Notes: a model not told the origin generated them from the letters alone. A stretch of 64,000 bases of DNA from Yponomeuta sedellus (GCA_934045075.1 OW203732.1:13494201-13558200); one strand, 5' to 3'. Numbered from the stretch's first letter, positions 11,075 through 21,735 are shown. Numbers and translations: made by a program.

Positions 11075-11293
11075 CTATATTCTTTTTAATGCACTAACCC
11101 GTGCTAAGGACAATTTTAAAAATCTATTGCTGCCTGTACGTAATACAGAGAATATTGTAAAGAGGTTCGAAATTTCACTGATGCCGGTGAGTCACCCATT
11201 AGCTCAGTTGGAAGATCGCTGGCACGGATAGCCAGAGGTCGTGGGTTCGAGTCCCGGCATGGATGAAATTTTAAGCCTCTAAATAGGTTTTAA
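11075..11293. repeat. SINE A in fold-back arrangement
   Basis: A minus-strand 3' fragment (TTTTAATGCACTAACCCGTG to AAAAATCTATT, about 11075-11126) is joined directly to a plus-strand long unit (GCTGCCTGTACG, TTAGCTCAGTTGG, GGTTCGAGTCC, CCTCTAAATAGG). Confidence 0.65.
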
Positions 11294-11309
11294 AAAAAAT
11301 TGCTATTCC

Positions 11310-11564
11310 GTGCTTCGCAAGACACGTTAAGCCGTTGGTGTCATGTAATGACAGTCGTTAAGCCACATGGTTTAACGACTGTCATTACATGACACCAACG
11401 GCATAAGAGGTCTTGTGGGCGGTTTGGTGACTTCTGACAGTAAGGCTCGTCACTGTCTTGCAACCCTCCACCAACCCGGACTTGGCCCCCGAGGTGGAGT
11501 ATGGCCTAACCTTCCTACAAGAAGAGACCCGTGCCCCAGTAGTAGGGACATACAAGGGTTGATA
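11310..11564 (+). repeat. SINE B lacking 5S head, with internal palindrome
   Basis: The plus strand carries the SINE B body from CGTGCTTCGCAAGACACG to GGACATACAAGGGTTGATAT. At 11331-11402 part of the body is duplicated in inverted orientation: 31-bp perfect arms, 11331-11361 and 11372-11402, around a 10-nt centre. Both arms share the same private deletion relative to other copies. Confidence 0.8.
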
Positions 11565-11785
11565 TCGAAGAGAATAAGGGCCGGTTTACGAATTGATAAT
11601 TTCACTGAACGTTCTGTCCAGCTATTTTCTTAGAAATACGAAGAGACGGCGCTACAATTAACTATTTACATAGATAAATTTTCAGTACAGAAACTGCACT
11701 GAGAGAGCTGAGTCTTATTTATGAAAAGTCGATTTCAAAAACACTCTTAAAACGCAGCTAGCTTGTGCATGAAAGGAATAGTACA

Positions 11786-11903
11786 CAGTAAGGCTCGTCA
11801 CTGTCTTGCAATCGTCCACTAACCCGGACTTGGCTCCCGTGGTAGAGTATAGCCTAACCTTGCTGCCATGCCCAGCAGTGGGGACATACCAAGGGTTGAT
11901 ATT
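11786..11903 (+). repeat. SINE B, 5'-truncated
   Basis: It starts at CAGTAAGGCTCGTCACTG and runs to GGACATACCAAGGGTTGAT, keeping only the 3' third of SINE B. Confidence 0.8.
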
Positions 11904-11969
11904 ATCAATATAAAAAAGATAATAGAATTTTGAAAAACTACTTCACGTAACGTAACTATTACTTGCACG

Positions 11970-12076
11970 TATGAACGTTGATAAAGCGAAGGTGATCTGT
12001 CAGGATCGTGGCAAGTGGCAGTCCTTGGTCTCTGCCTACCCCTCTGGGCTACAGGCGTGAGGTTATGTATGTATGT
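11970..12076 (+). repeat. RTE-type LINE 3' end
   Basis: It encodes the same terminal peptide (VICQDRGKWQSLV) as the copy at 1268-1633, then ACAGGCGTGAGGTTATGTATG and an ATGT tail. It is truncated to about 107 bp. Confidence 0.75.
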
Positions 12077-12306
12077 ACTACACGTTTATTTATTTAACAT
12101 AATATGTAGTTTTTCAGAATTTCAAATACAAAGAAGTATTTGAAATTATTAAGTAGAAGAGTATCCACTCTCGATCCACTCACCAGATTAATGATAGGCA
12201 TTGAAAAGAAAGTTTTAAAAATGTTCACGGTTACCGTGTTTGTTGGTAGTTTGAACTGAAATCGCACGAGGCCGAACGGCGTGTAGCGTATGTACTGTAG
12301 ATAGCT

Positions 12307-12569
12307 TGGAACGTTTTATAACTTTTATAATTAATAAATAAACTCTGGAACGACTTCAGGTGTGATTTTATTTGTAGATTTATAGAACTTTAAAACAGAA
12401 AACTGGATAAAAAACGGAGAAGCAGGTAAAAAGTCAGATCTGGTCAAAGGGTAAAGTAGTAGTGGTGAAAAATGAGGGAAATCGAAGAATGAGTGACAAA
12501 ATTTAAATATTTGAAAATGATAGATAGAAAAAGAAATAAAAATGGTGTAAAGAGGTTTGCACCGTTACA
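12307..12569 (-). repeat. 3' LTR of the non-coding element
   Basis: 263 bp, beginning TGGAACGTTTTATAAC and ending GCACCGTTACA on the plus strand, identical to 14453-14715. Orientation is set by the primer site at 14440-14451. Confidence 0.88.
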
Positions 12570-14439
12570 CTACCCGGGGGCAACCGGTAAAAAATTTTTT
12601 TTTTAAATATTAAAAAATATATTTATAAAAAAATTTTTTTTTATAAAAAAATTGTCAAGTAAAATTATTTAATTTAAAATTTAAATTCGAGAATCCAAAG
12701 TAAGGTCGATGAAGGTCGGGGATGTGGGATGGTAAGTAAATAAATTTAGTTATTCTTAAATATTAAAATAAAATAAAATATAAAAGATGGGCGATGAAAA
12801 AAAAATTTAGAATGTGTGGGGTGATATCTACAATGAATATTTACATTAGGCAGTTCCACTTCTATTCATCATCTATCATTCATCCCTAGCATGCATCATC
12901 TAGCATTGTCTTCATCTAAAGTGAAGGTGAAGACGTTCATTCAGTATAGACAAAATCTATTTTTATTAATTAGATTTATCCAGAAACTGGCCTAAATTAG
13001 TAATAGGCTTATTTAGCCAGTTACCACCCGCTGGTATTCGGTAGTGGTAAGGCTTATTTATTGAGTCACAATCCGCTCTATGAAAGTTATTTACATTTTA
13101 ACAATATTTATAATATTGGGTACATAGTACCCGACGGGGTAGAATCCGTCGTAGAAGTGCTCTCAAGAGCTATGGTGGGGTAAACACCGTAATGCGTTAG
13201 GTAAGTAACGATAAGTAAATTAATTGACCTAGGCTTATTTAACGTGTTGTCGCCGCACCTGATTGAATGTTTGGATTGTTATTAAAAAAAATTGGTTAGC
13301 AAATGTCCTGGAGGATAGTGGTGTAAGTGTATAGTTAATAAATAAATAGATAAATAGTATGACGCAAATGTGTCCGAAAAGGTAATGTGGTGATTATATT
13401 TACAGAAAATTAAAACTATAAAAAGGTGGCGTTGGTAGGTTTTGTACCAGTTGTCAGTTAAATATTTAAAAACAGTACGGATACTATAAAAAAAGAGGTT
13501 AGGAAATATTTTAGTAATGAGGTAAGGATGGGGTGAGGGTGAAGTTTTATTTTATTGCCAAAGAGTTCCTTGTAGTTTAACCTGTGGAGGTTTTGTTTTG
13601 AATTTTGAAAAATTTTATGACAATGAATGGTGTCAGAATTACTGACGTCTAGAAATTTAGTTTGCAAAGATTTTGAAAATAATTATAATTTAAATTTTAA
13701 TAATATAAAATTGTTATCGATAGACTGTATGAGTGCAGTTTCGCCTTACCTTCGAGTCGGCCTCGAAGACCTAGAGGGTAAAGCTAGGCTGTCTACGTGT
13801 AATTACCCAGGATACTCTCCTGAGGCAACGTAAGTTAGTAACCAGTCCCACCTGGAATTATAAATTCCAGGTTACCGAGGTCTATGGAACTGCTAGTGAG
13901 CAGCCTGTGGTTGTGTAACTGTCTGATAAATGCGTGTAGAAGTTATTGATTGTATACTGTTGGTGTATACTAACTGTGGTATGTTTCGGTTAGGTGGGGT
14001 GCAGATAGATAGAATAGGACTTTTATTAGGGCCGAAAAATTTGTTACTATGGGTGAATCTAGTTAGTGAAGAATGGTCAATGAGTAGTTATGATGAATTA
14101 CCTTGTGGTCCAGAAGTGAAGTCGCACTTTAAAATTAATTTAATATTTTATTTATAAAACACTTTACAAAAAAAAATCTTGCAGGTCTTCAGAAATGGAA
14201 GAAGTCCGACAGAACCCTTAAGCAAGGCTGTGGAGCTGCAAGGGATGCGTATTTGATGAATGAGGTCGTGGGTCGTGGGTATGAAGCAGCAGCAGCAGTT
14301 CGACGATTGTGCACACGTATAATCGTGGTAATCGTACTCGTATTCGTATTCGCCTTCGCACTCGCAGCGTAGTCGCGGTGGGTGGGCTTTGTTGTCTCAG
14401 CGTATCAAGCCGTGGGGTGACGTTGGGTTTCGTTATTAT

Positions 14440-14451
14440 CGTTGGGCGCCA
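14440..14451 (-). promoter_or_regulatory. Primer-binding site, tRNA-Lys type
   Basis: The minus strand reads TGGCGCCCAACG, one base inside the 5' LTR. This sets the direction of reverse transcription. Confidence 0.75.
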
Positions 14452-14452
14452 G

Positions 14453-14715
14453 TGGAACGTTTTATAACTTTTATAATTAATAAATAAACTCTGGAACGAC
14501 TTCAGGTGTGATTTTATTTGTAGATTTATAGAACTTTAAAACAGAAAACTGGATAAAAAACGGAGAAGCAGGTAAAAAGTCAGATCTGGTCAAAGGGTAA
14601 AGTAGTAGTGGTGAAAAATGAGGGAAATCGAAGAATGAGTGACAAAATTTAAATATTTGAAAATGATAGATAGAAAAAGAAATAAAAATGGTGTAAAGAG
14701 GTTTGCACCGTTACA
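14453..14715 (-). repeat. 5' LTR of the non-coding element
   Basis: 263 bp, starting on the minus strand with TGTAACGGTGCAAACC. Identical to the other LTR. Older relatives are the solo LTRs at 1668-2258 and 17316-17586. Confidence 0.88.
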
Positions 14716-14841
14716 AGCTTATTCTGTTTGACTTTGATTTGATGATTTTATCAGTGATTCACAGTGTCACGTGACATACTTATTGGACGAGTATCTGAAA
14801 AGGAAGAAAGCGTAACTAAAAGTGAAAGTGTATTTATTGTG

Positions 14842-15241
14842 TATGTGTTGTAGTTAATGTGTATTGAGTCGCTCGTAGCCCCGGCTGCCTGAGTGATCTT
14901 AAACGATCACAAAGGTTAAGCAACACAGGGTGCGTTTCAGTGCATGGATGGGTAACCGTCGATGACTAACGCTAGTGGCATTTTTCCGTGTGGTTCGGTG
15001 CTTTACAAGTCACGCTAAGCAGCTGGTGCTGGCTGTCGTCTATAGATGGTAGTCGATAAGCCAAGTCAGAGGCCTTAGGGCGGCTTGGAAACTTCTGACA
15101 GTAAGACCAGCCACTAGTCTTGCAAGCCTCCACCAGTCCTGCCTTTGCCCCCGTGGTGGAGTATGGTCTATACCTTTCGCAGCGAGGAGAACCGTGCCCC
15201 TCGGTGGGGACAGAACGGGTTGATAATAATGATTTATTGTG
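14842..15241 (+). mobile_element. SINE B, subfamily 2, full length
   Basis: The head (GCTCGTAGCCCCGGCTGCC) leads into a 5S-like GGTTAAGCAACACAGGG and GCATGGATGGGTAACCG. The body matches SINE B with subfamily differences (CCACTAGTCTTGCAAGCC). It ends GGGTTGATAATAATGAT. A 10-bp repeat ATTTATTGTG at 14832-14841 and 15232-15241 is a plausible target duplication. Confidence 0.8.
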
Positions 15242-15624
15242 ACCTTTATTGCCAACAAGAAATAAATACGTACATGTTCATACATTTATATTTCTTTAGG
15301 TTGGACTGCATGTTTATTTGCATACCTAAGTTACAACTTGTAAAAGTTAAATTTTTTTTAAAATCTCTTATAGCATACCATAAACATATAGGAGGCCACC
15401 ACAACACAGGCTTGACCAACCATAGCGTGGAGACTTTAGTAAACTATCTACTTGTAAGTAACCATTTTTAGTAATGAAGAACTTGTTACTTCTTTTTTAC
15501 TCGTACATTTGTACGGTTAAACTAGATCCCATTTGACAGTTTCGAACAGGTCCGATCTCAGATCCTGTGTGAACTTAAACGTAAACGAGTACCTGTGTAA
15601 AAAAATCACACAATCCGTTCAAAT

Positions 15625-15816
15625 CCTATTTAGAGGCTAAAAATTTCACCCATGCCGGGATTCGAACCCGCAACCTCTGGCTATCCGTGCCAGATGCACC
15701 TCTGCTGCTCTCTGATCACATCTGATCTGATCACAGATGCGCAACCTCTGGCACGGATAGCCAGAGGTTGCGGGTTCGAATCCCGGCATGGGTGAAATTT
15801 TTAGCCTCTAAATAGG
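15625..15816. repeat. SINE A palindrome with 69-bp perfect arms
   Basis: 15625-15693 and 15748-15816 are exact reverse complements over 69 bp, covering the SINE tRNA core and body. Both arms share variants unlike other copies in the window (GGTTGCGGG, GGTGAAATT). The 54-bp spacer contains TCTGATC-type short repeats. The shared private variants show duplication of one copy rather than two insertions. Confidence 0.9.
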
Positions 15817-15821
15817 TTTTT

Positions 15822-16072
15822 AAAGTTTATATAAGTAACGGTATGTAAGTGTATTATTATTAAGTATAAGTATGTATCAATATTCAAATTTGCACTGGCT
15901 ACCCGTCTTTCTAATTTCCTTCAGCAACTTTCCATCGTAAGGTTGTCTGGAAGAAATTGCTTTTAGCAATAAGGCCGCCAATTGTACTATGTATATTTGC
16001 AATTGTTTTGTATTTGTTGTTTTTCCAGTGTACAATAAAGAATATTCTTATCTTATCTTATCTTATCTTAAA
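15822..16072 (+). mobile_element. LINE 3' end inserted in SINE A
   Basis: It carries AAGGTTGTCTGGAAGAAATT, GCAATAAGGCCGCCAATTG and CAATAAAGAATATTC with four TTATC-type tail units. It separates SINE A body (to about 15821) from its 3' end (TTGTCCTTAGCACGGGTTAG, 16076 onward), so it is younger than the SINE. Confidence 0.75.
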
Positions 16073-16120
16073 TTTGTCCTTAGCACGGGTTAGTGCATTA
16101 AAAATAAAAATAGTATAACA

Positions 16121-16711
16121 ATCCGTTCAGTCATTTAATACGTAGGTAATTTTTTGCAGTGTTGATAAGTAGTAGTAATTTCTATAGCTTTTCTATCCTT
16201 AGACGCTACTTGGCTATGTTATGAATGACAGAAAACGTTTTGAGAAAAGATGACGATTGATCAGTTAAGAAGCTTTATTTGTATTGATAATCTCTATAAG
16301 ATAAACCATTTGGATAGATCCCATTCTGCCGACATGAGTATTGTAAAAGTCTCAATTATCTATTAATTATCAATCTCAATCAATTATACCAGCACCGCTA
16401 CGACTCAGCACAAGCACAGGGAGCCGATTCTCGCCCATGCGAATTGATGGCGTAGACGCGAAAATATTCGAAGACTTACACATTTGCAGCATTAAAATAA
16501 GATAAGATAACTCAACAAAGTCATTAGACATTTATTTTCACATTCAAATTCAATCGCATGGCGTTCAGAATACAGATTTTGGCTGTCAATCGACCTTTTT
16601 TTTTCGATTTGTAGAATTCCATCTCAGAAGCCTTTCGTATACGAATTATTTGCTAATGAAGTGAGAATCGGCTGCCAGTTCCGCCTCGAATTTTGGTTAC
16701 CGCTAGCAGTC
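16121..16711. other. No assignable gene
   Basis: Sequence without clear repeats, splice-bounded frames or motifs. It includes a moderately GC-rich block around 16380-16460. Confidence 0.4.
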
Positions 16712-17050
16712 AACACTCGTGGCCTAGGCGAACCGAGTGATTGGAATCAATCACTTGGGTTAAACAACAACAGGCGCGGTCAGGTACAGGATAGGTGACC
16801 GTCCCGTGACTACTGCTAGTGGCATTTTTCCGAACGCTTCCGTGCTTCACAAGGCATGTAAAGCCGTTGGTGTCGGCTGTCAAATAATGACAGTCGTTAA
16901 GCCATGTCATAAGGCCTCTGACGGCTTGATAACTTCTGACAGTAAGGCCCACTGTCTTACAATCAATCGTGGTGGAGTATGGCCTAACATTCCTGCGATG
17001 CACCTGTGAAGAGACCCATGCCCAGCAGTGGGGACATACAAGGGTTGATA
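16712..17050 (+). repeat. SINE B copy
   Basis: The head CACTCGTGGCCTAGGCGAACC, the 5S-like TTAAACAACAACAGGCGCGG, and the end GGGGACATACAAGGGTTGAT are present. Small internal deletions occur near 16905-16965. Confidence 0.85.
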
Positions 17051-17311
17051 ACGTAACGAGCCGTCAAAATGCGTCGCCTACGAGGCGCATGTTCGCCGCA
17101 TGACCGCCGGCTGTAGGGTGCAAGCTGGCTGATTGAACACACCTAGGACAAGGACTACGAGTAGCTGGCGGCTTACAGTCGACGCACTGAAAGCATGCGG
17201 TCCACTCGCTCAAAGCGCGCTGGTTGCTAGTTGGGTTGTACGGTTGCGCAAGCGCGCCGACTGCCAGCCAATTCTCAAGGTGATGTTATAAAAAATACCA
17301 TACGACACATA
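17051..17311. other. GC-rich unique stretch
   Basis: About 220 bp (17055-17280) is noticeably GC-rich (GCGCGCTGG, GCGCAAGCGCGCC). I find no conserved frame or repeat partner in it. Confidence 0.35.
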
Positions 17312-17590
17312 ACTTTGTAACGGTGCAAACCTCTTTACACCATTTTTTTTTAATTTCTTTTTCTATCTATCATTTTCAAATATTTAAAATTATGTCACAC
17401 ATTTCGATATTTCCCTAATTTTTCATCATTACTACTTTACGTCTTGACTAGATCTGACTATTTTTATCTGCTAATTCCGTTTTTATGCAGTTTTCTGTTT
17501 TTTACTATAAATAAAACAGAATAAATACAGCACAAAGTTGAAGTCGTTCCAGTTTTATTACTTATTAAAAGTTATACAACACTACAACTT
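17312..17590 (+). mobile_element. Solo LTR (family D)
   Basis: The LTR is 17316-17586 (271 bp), TGTAACGGTGCAAACC to ACAACACTACA, with a perfect 4-bp duplication ACTT at 17312-17315 and 17587-17590. It is the product of LTR-LTR recombination or an equivalent loss of the interior. Confidence 0.82.
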
Positions 17591-17764
17591 AAGGGTAAAA
17601 ATTGTATGAAAAGTTTAGTGCTGGGTTACGACCTTTGCATCTTATACTTTGGGAGCGCTGTCAAATTGCGGTTTTGTTTCAAACCTCATTAAAATGGAAA
17701 TTCAAGAATATTCTTAGAGCGATTTCTTAATACGGCGTTGAAGGTTATGATGTAATCTATGGTT

Positions 17765-17960
17765 CTATTTTAAACGTGTGTAATCGCGTAATTACCTCAA
17801 TTTCTGTGGTTTTGGGAAGTTGCAGTTGCCGTGGTCACGGGTAGACGGTAACGTCAGGAATTACGGTAATTACGTTTTACCTAATAAATAATCGCGATTT
17901 GATTTGTTATGTATTAGCTTCGCGAGTCATTAAGAAATACCATCGATGGTTTGGTTTGTT
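17765..17960. repeat. Repeat K copy
   Basis: Shares GCAGTTGCCGTGGTCACGGG, GTAATTACGTTTTACC, AATAATCGCGATT and CGCGAGTCATTAAGAAATAC with the copies at 3196 and 44870. Terminal repeats are not clear in this copy. Confidence 0.55.
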
Positions 17961-18546
17961 TCCACATAAAAAAGTAGTGCATTTTCAAACTAGCGTAGAA
18001 ACTGGGTCTTAACAAAATTAAATATAGCTGTTCATTCCAAAATCTAAATCTTTTTCGAGAAAAAAAACAACATAACTAAAACCTATTGGTATTTTTTTGC
18101 TTAAATATACAGTACATTTGTTCATACTGTACGACTTGAGCTAGCTAGGTCCATTTACAATTCAAGGTGCTTGACCGCAGAGCGGCCGATACATAGGGAT
18201 CGTCCATCGCTTCAGTCTTGTGGTCCCTTTGACTTGTAAATAACTTGAATTGTAGGTGGGGGCTTGAACGATGACGTTTCTGGACGTTTATCTCAATGAG
18301 GAAGCGTTCTACAGGGTGACTTTGAATTCGATTGACAATCTGGATTTATCGAACAATTCAGACATTATGTCACGTGAGCAGCCTTGCCCCGTAAGGTTAT
18401 GGTCAGCCCCGAACAATTCAATTGTTCTTTAAATTATTTAGGCATTTCTGAGAACAAAATCTTCATATATCTGCAAAAAAATGTATAAAATTACAATATG
18501 ACCGAATAAACAATTTACATAGGCTAAAAATAAAAATGGGTTCATT

Positions 18547-18833
18547 AAACCTACTAGCTGCTGCGTGGTGTCGGCCTAGAGAATAGCACCAACCCAAATT
18601 CTTCCCGCGGGTGTCGTAAAAGGCGACTAAGAGACAGAAACCGGGGGGTGAGCAGCAGCGCCCTCTGCAGTACACTTCCACCAAACTACGATCCCCAACC
18701 CGCATGCCCAGCGTGGGGATTATGGGCATTACCCCTCAATAATGGCACAACCTTGCGCTATGGCGCTTATTAGGGGCGGGCTATGTCCAGCAGTACACTA
18801 ATATAGCCTGAATAAGAAGAAGAAACCTACTAG
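18547..18833 (+). mobile_element. Short retroelement insert with 11-bp duplication
   Basis: The insert 18558-18822 is flanked by AAACCTACTAG at 18547-18557 and 18823-18833. It carries GAATAGCACCAACCC, GGTGTCGTAAAAGGCGAC, GGGCGGGCTATGTCCAGCAG and a GAA-type tail. The 3' part resembles the LINE tails at 5055 and 19562. It is a 5'-truncated LINE or a SINE sharing that LINE 3' end. Confidence 0.75.
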
Positions 18834-19118
18834 ATTAAATAAAGAAATAGTTTGTTTCGATGAACCTCAAACTTTTACACAGCCACAGCAGCCCTTAAGT
18901 TGTACGGCGCCACCGAATCACGCGTCTCCACTGACGAGGCACGCATACTGATGTTCGCAGAACAAGCACATGCGACAAACGACACATAGACAGTCCAAGT
19001 GACGTGACTAGTATCATAAGATAAGTATTAAGCACAATGGACAAAATTTCATCTTGGAGCTGCATAACGCACCATGAAGGGCGAAACCACTAGCGTCGTA
19101 ATAGTAATAGTAATAATA

Positions 19119-19332
19119 ATAAATATTCATGAATATATTACACAGATCTCGTTAGCCCTATACTAAGTACAACTAAATCACTTGTGTTATAGGTGCTAAC
19201 TTGACGATAGGTTTAATACAATAAATACATAGATAACATCCAAGACCCGAGACAAACTAGAAAAGTTCGTGTAGACCCGAGACCTTCTGTTTTACAGTCA
19301 GCGTGCTAAACCGCTGCGCCACCGAGGCTGTC
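19119..19332 (-). repeat. tRNA-like SINE P copy
   Basis: On the minus strand the head GGTGGCGCAGCGGTTTAGCA is followed by a diverged B-box region and the body GTCTTGGATGTTATCTATG, GTTAGCACC, ACGAGATCTGTGT, then an AATATT-rich tail. Confidence 0.7.
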
Positions 19333-19561
19333 TTAGGGCGCTTAGGGTGAATAGGGCGCTTTACAAATTTTAAGGAGGCATCAGGAGCACACTAAGCAGC
19401 TGCAAGCCTTACAAAAGTTAATTATCTCCATTACACTACACGGGTACTCCTGTACTTCTCACAATTCATAGGAAAAAAACATACTCTAGGTAGGTAGCAA
19501 AATTTAAATCACTGAAAAACTTCGGCTATACGCTATAATTTAACTACAAATAACCGCCCTT

Positions 19562-19750
19562 AGCGAATTAGCGAGCTGAGGGCTGGCCATATCTCGCGAA
19601 GAACCGACAACCGTTGGAGTAAACGTGTTCTTGAGTGGAAACCGCGACTCGGCAAATGTAGGGTGACGACAGGGTGCTTTGGCGCTCATTAGGGGAGGGC
19701 TATGTCCAGCAGTGGACTACATAATATAGCCTGAAGAAGAAGAAGAGGAA
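19562..19750 (+). pseudogene. LINE C-terminal remnant with GAA tail
   Basis: The plus strand matches the ORF2 tail at 5055-5396 (GAGGGCTGGCCATATC, GACAACCGTTGGAGTAAACG, TATGTCCAGCAGTGGACTAC) with an internal deletion, followed by GAAGAAGAAGAAGAGG. Confidence 0.7.
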
Positions 19751-19795
19751 CCGCCCTTGGTAGATTTTTTGTTCTTCTATAACAAGTGTAAACAC

Positions 19796-19832
19796 TTTTA
19801 GCCTCTAAATAGGTTTTTAAATAGGTTTTTAA
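19796..19832 (+). repeat. SINE A body fragment
   Basis: TTTTAGCCTCTAAATAGG plus a duplicated TTTTTAAATAGG. Only about 37 bp remain. Confidence 0.5.
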
Positions 19833-20035
19833 AAGTGTAAACACGTGCAATGTGTGAGGTCTTTAAGAAATCAATAGAATAAAAGTTATTTTAAACTGAT
19901 TATACTTGTATCTAGTGAATAATTAGCCGCTTGCAGTCTATTTTATAGAACTGCTTGCAAAATCCATGAAGATTAACGAGAAAGATCCGGCATTCATTGT
20001 CTCTAAGGAGTTTTTGCAGAGGAATCGCGTTTTGA

Positions 20036-20397
20036 TCGATATCAATCCTTGTATGCCCCCACTGCTGGGGCACGTCTCTGTTCCTGTAGCACATTCCTGT
20101 GCTACAGGAACAGGAACAAGTTAGGCCAAATTCCATCATTGGGGTCAAGTCAGGGTTATTGGAGGATTGTAAGATAGTGGAGTTTTACTGTCAGCTGTTA
20201 TCAAGCCGCCCATAAGGGGTCTGACATGGCTTAACGACTGCCATTACATGACAGCCGGCACCAACGGATTAACGTAAAAAATGCCACTAGCGGTCGTCAC
20301 GGGACGATCACTCATCCTGCACCTGACCGTGCCTGTTGTTGCTAAACTCAATTGATTGATTCCAATTACTAGTTTCGACTACGCCACGACCGCTTCT
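20036..20397 (-). repeat. SINE B copy with hairpin
   Basis: SINE B on the minus strand with most of the 5S-like head. At 20080-20111 the usual short inverted repeat is replaced by a longer perfect one: arms GTTCCTGTAGCACA and TGTGCTACAGGAAC around a 4-nt spacer. Confidence 0.8.
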
Positions 20398-20574
20398 CGT
20401 AATCGTCTTAATTATAAAAATACGATTCGATTTACGATAGCGATTTAGAACTACTTTTGCTTAGCGCGCGTAGGTAATGGGCTTAATCAATTACCAATTA
20501 TGCAGGTAACCTGTAGTGATTGTATAACCTGCACAATTGGCCATAAGTCATATAATTATTTACGAGGGAATAAC

Positions 20575-20782
20575 GACCTCTGTGGCGTAGCGGTAGCGCG
20601 TCTGCCTACCATGCAAGAGCTCCCGGGTTCGAATCCCGGATGGGGACAAAAAAAAAAACAGGTCTTGGATGTTTACATGTCTGTGATGTCATTGTTTCTG
20701 GTTCCCACGACACAGGGTATCCTAGTGTGGGGCCAGAAGCAATGTATGTGTCTGTATGTAAATGTTATGTAAATGTTATGCT
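20575..20782 (+). repeat. tRNA-derived SINE M
   Basis: A clear tRNA-like head (TGGCGTAGCGGTAGCGCG, then GGGTTCGAATCCCGG) is followed by GGGGAC, an A-run, GTCTTGGATGTTTACATG, and GTATCCTAGTGTGGGGCCAG. The tail is TGTAAATGTTATG. A second copy is at 35613-35948. Confidence 0.75.
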
Positions 20783-21224
20783 ATGAATAGCCTATACAAG
20801 AATAGGCGTCGGTGGCGCACACGCCGATTATATCCACCTGTCTTAAACGTACCTGAAGAATGTCGCTTAGCGCCTATGCACGCTCTCCCAAGGATAAATC
20901 CCGACGCAGCCCGCGTATCATTCTCATACATAATGTTTTCAGCGGATGCCTCTACCCGGTATCATGGCGTAACGAGTGCTAACGTTGCTTAAATCTTACC
21001 ATTTTGCATACATTTTCCGTTCCCCAGCTTTATGGGCGGAGGTAGCAGCTATGCTGCCTTTTGGCGTAAGAACACGCGCGGATTTGAGTTGTGTCGTTAT
21101 GGAGGGTGTAAACGTGACGCGTTACCTTGAAATATCTTGCGGGATGTAGAGATAACGTGCAAGAACAATTTTGCCAAATAACTGTGTGAGCAAAATTTGT
21201 AGTTACATAATTTTTTTTTGTTAT

Positions 21225-21335
21225 GTAACCTATCAACGTTCTATTGCAGGGCGCAGGCCTTAAGCCCATACTCCCCCAGAGTATGGGTTTAATTACCACG
21301 CGTGCCCACCGCGGATTGGCAATTCTCACGTCTGT
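21225..21335 (+). repeat. Repeat Q
   Basis: Shares ACCACGCGTGCCCACCGCGG and GGATTGGCAATT, plus a CTATTGCAGGGCGCAGGCC block, with 62025-62165 and, more weakly, 62905-63055. It resembles the 3' half of a widespread lepidopteran SINE read antisense. Confidence 0.6.
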
Positions 21336-21381
21336 CAACTGCTGAGTATAGACATTTCTATCGATATCTCCTCATTATCAC

Positions 21382-21410
21382 TACACACACACACACACAC
21401 ACACACACAA
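21382..21410. repeat. (CA)n microsatellite
   Basis: About 14 CA units. It directly precedes the minus-strand LINE tail at 21443 and may be that element's tail. Confidence 0.9.
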
Positions 21411-21442
21411 ATGCATACATTCAGTCATCAAGTACTATCTAT

Positions 21443-21710
21443 CTATCCAGCCCATGAATTAAGCCCACTGCTTGGTATAGGCCTCTTCCATTTCACGCCA
21501 ACTCTCCCGGTCCCTAGCCAATCTCGACCACTGACCCCCGGCCGCTTTTTAATGTCATCCCTCCAACGGGCAAGTGGTCTACCCACCGAACGACGACCGG
21601 TTCTTGGCCACCACTCCGTGACTGCCCTTGTCCACCTTCCGTCATCCCGTCTCATCAGGTGTCCCGCCCATCTCCACTTCAACTTTGTGATCCGAGTGCC
21701 CACATCATCA
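21443..21710 (-). pseudogene. LINE ORF2 C-terminal remnant
   Basis: The minus strand encodes WAGHLMRRDDGRWTRAVTEW, then GRRSVGRPLARWRDDIKK, and then loses the usual downstream pattern through a frameshift. This is the C-terminal tail seen in RTE-type LINE proteins. No reverse-transcriptase motifs are left. Confidence 0.75.
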
Positions 21711-21735
21711 ACTCTGGTCTTTTGTCGGTCTTATT

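Larger units (their letters stand above)
12307..14715 (-). mobile_element. Complete non-coding LTR retrotransposon (family D)
   Basis: Two 263-bp LTRs, 12307-12569 and 14453-14715, read identical base for base. They begin and end with TG/CA on either strand. A 4-bp duplication AGCT lies at 12303-12306 and 14716-14719. On the minus strand a primer-binding site TGGCGCCCAACG lies one base inside the upstream LTR, matching the known 3' end of tRNA-Lys. The 1883-bp interior has no frame beyond about 75 codons and no gag or pol motif. The 4-bp duplication and primer suggest a Ty3/gypsy-driven, non-autonomous (LARD-like) element. Identical LTRs imply a very recent insertion. Confidence 0.88.

Noticed and set aside
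18150..18270. Small MITE (TTACAATTCAAGG and CTTGAATTGTAGG)
   Set aside because: The inverted segments are only about 13 bp, no target duplication was found and there is no second copy.
20575..20650. tRNA gene
   Set aside because: The tRNA-like head is followed by a SINE body that recurs at 35613; no sign of an independent tRNA gene. The same applies to the SINE A, P and G heads.
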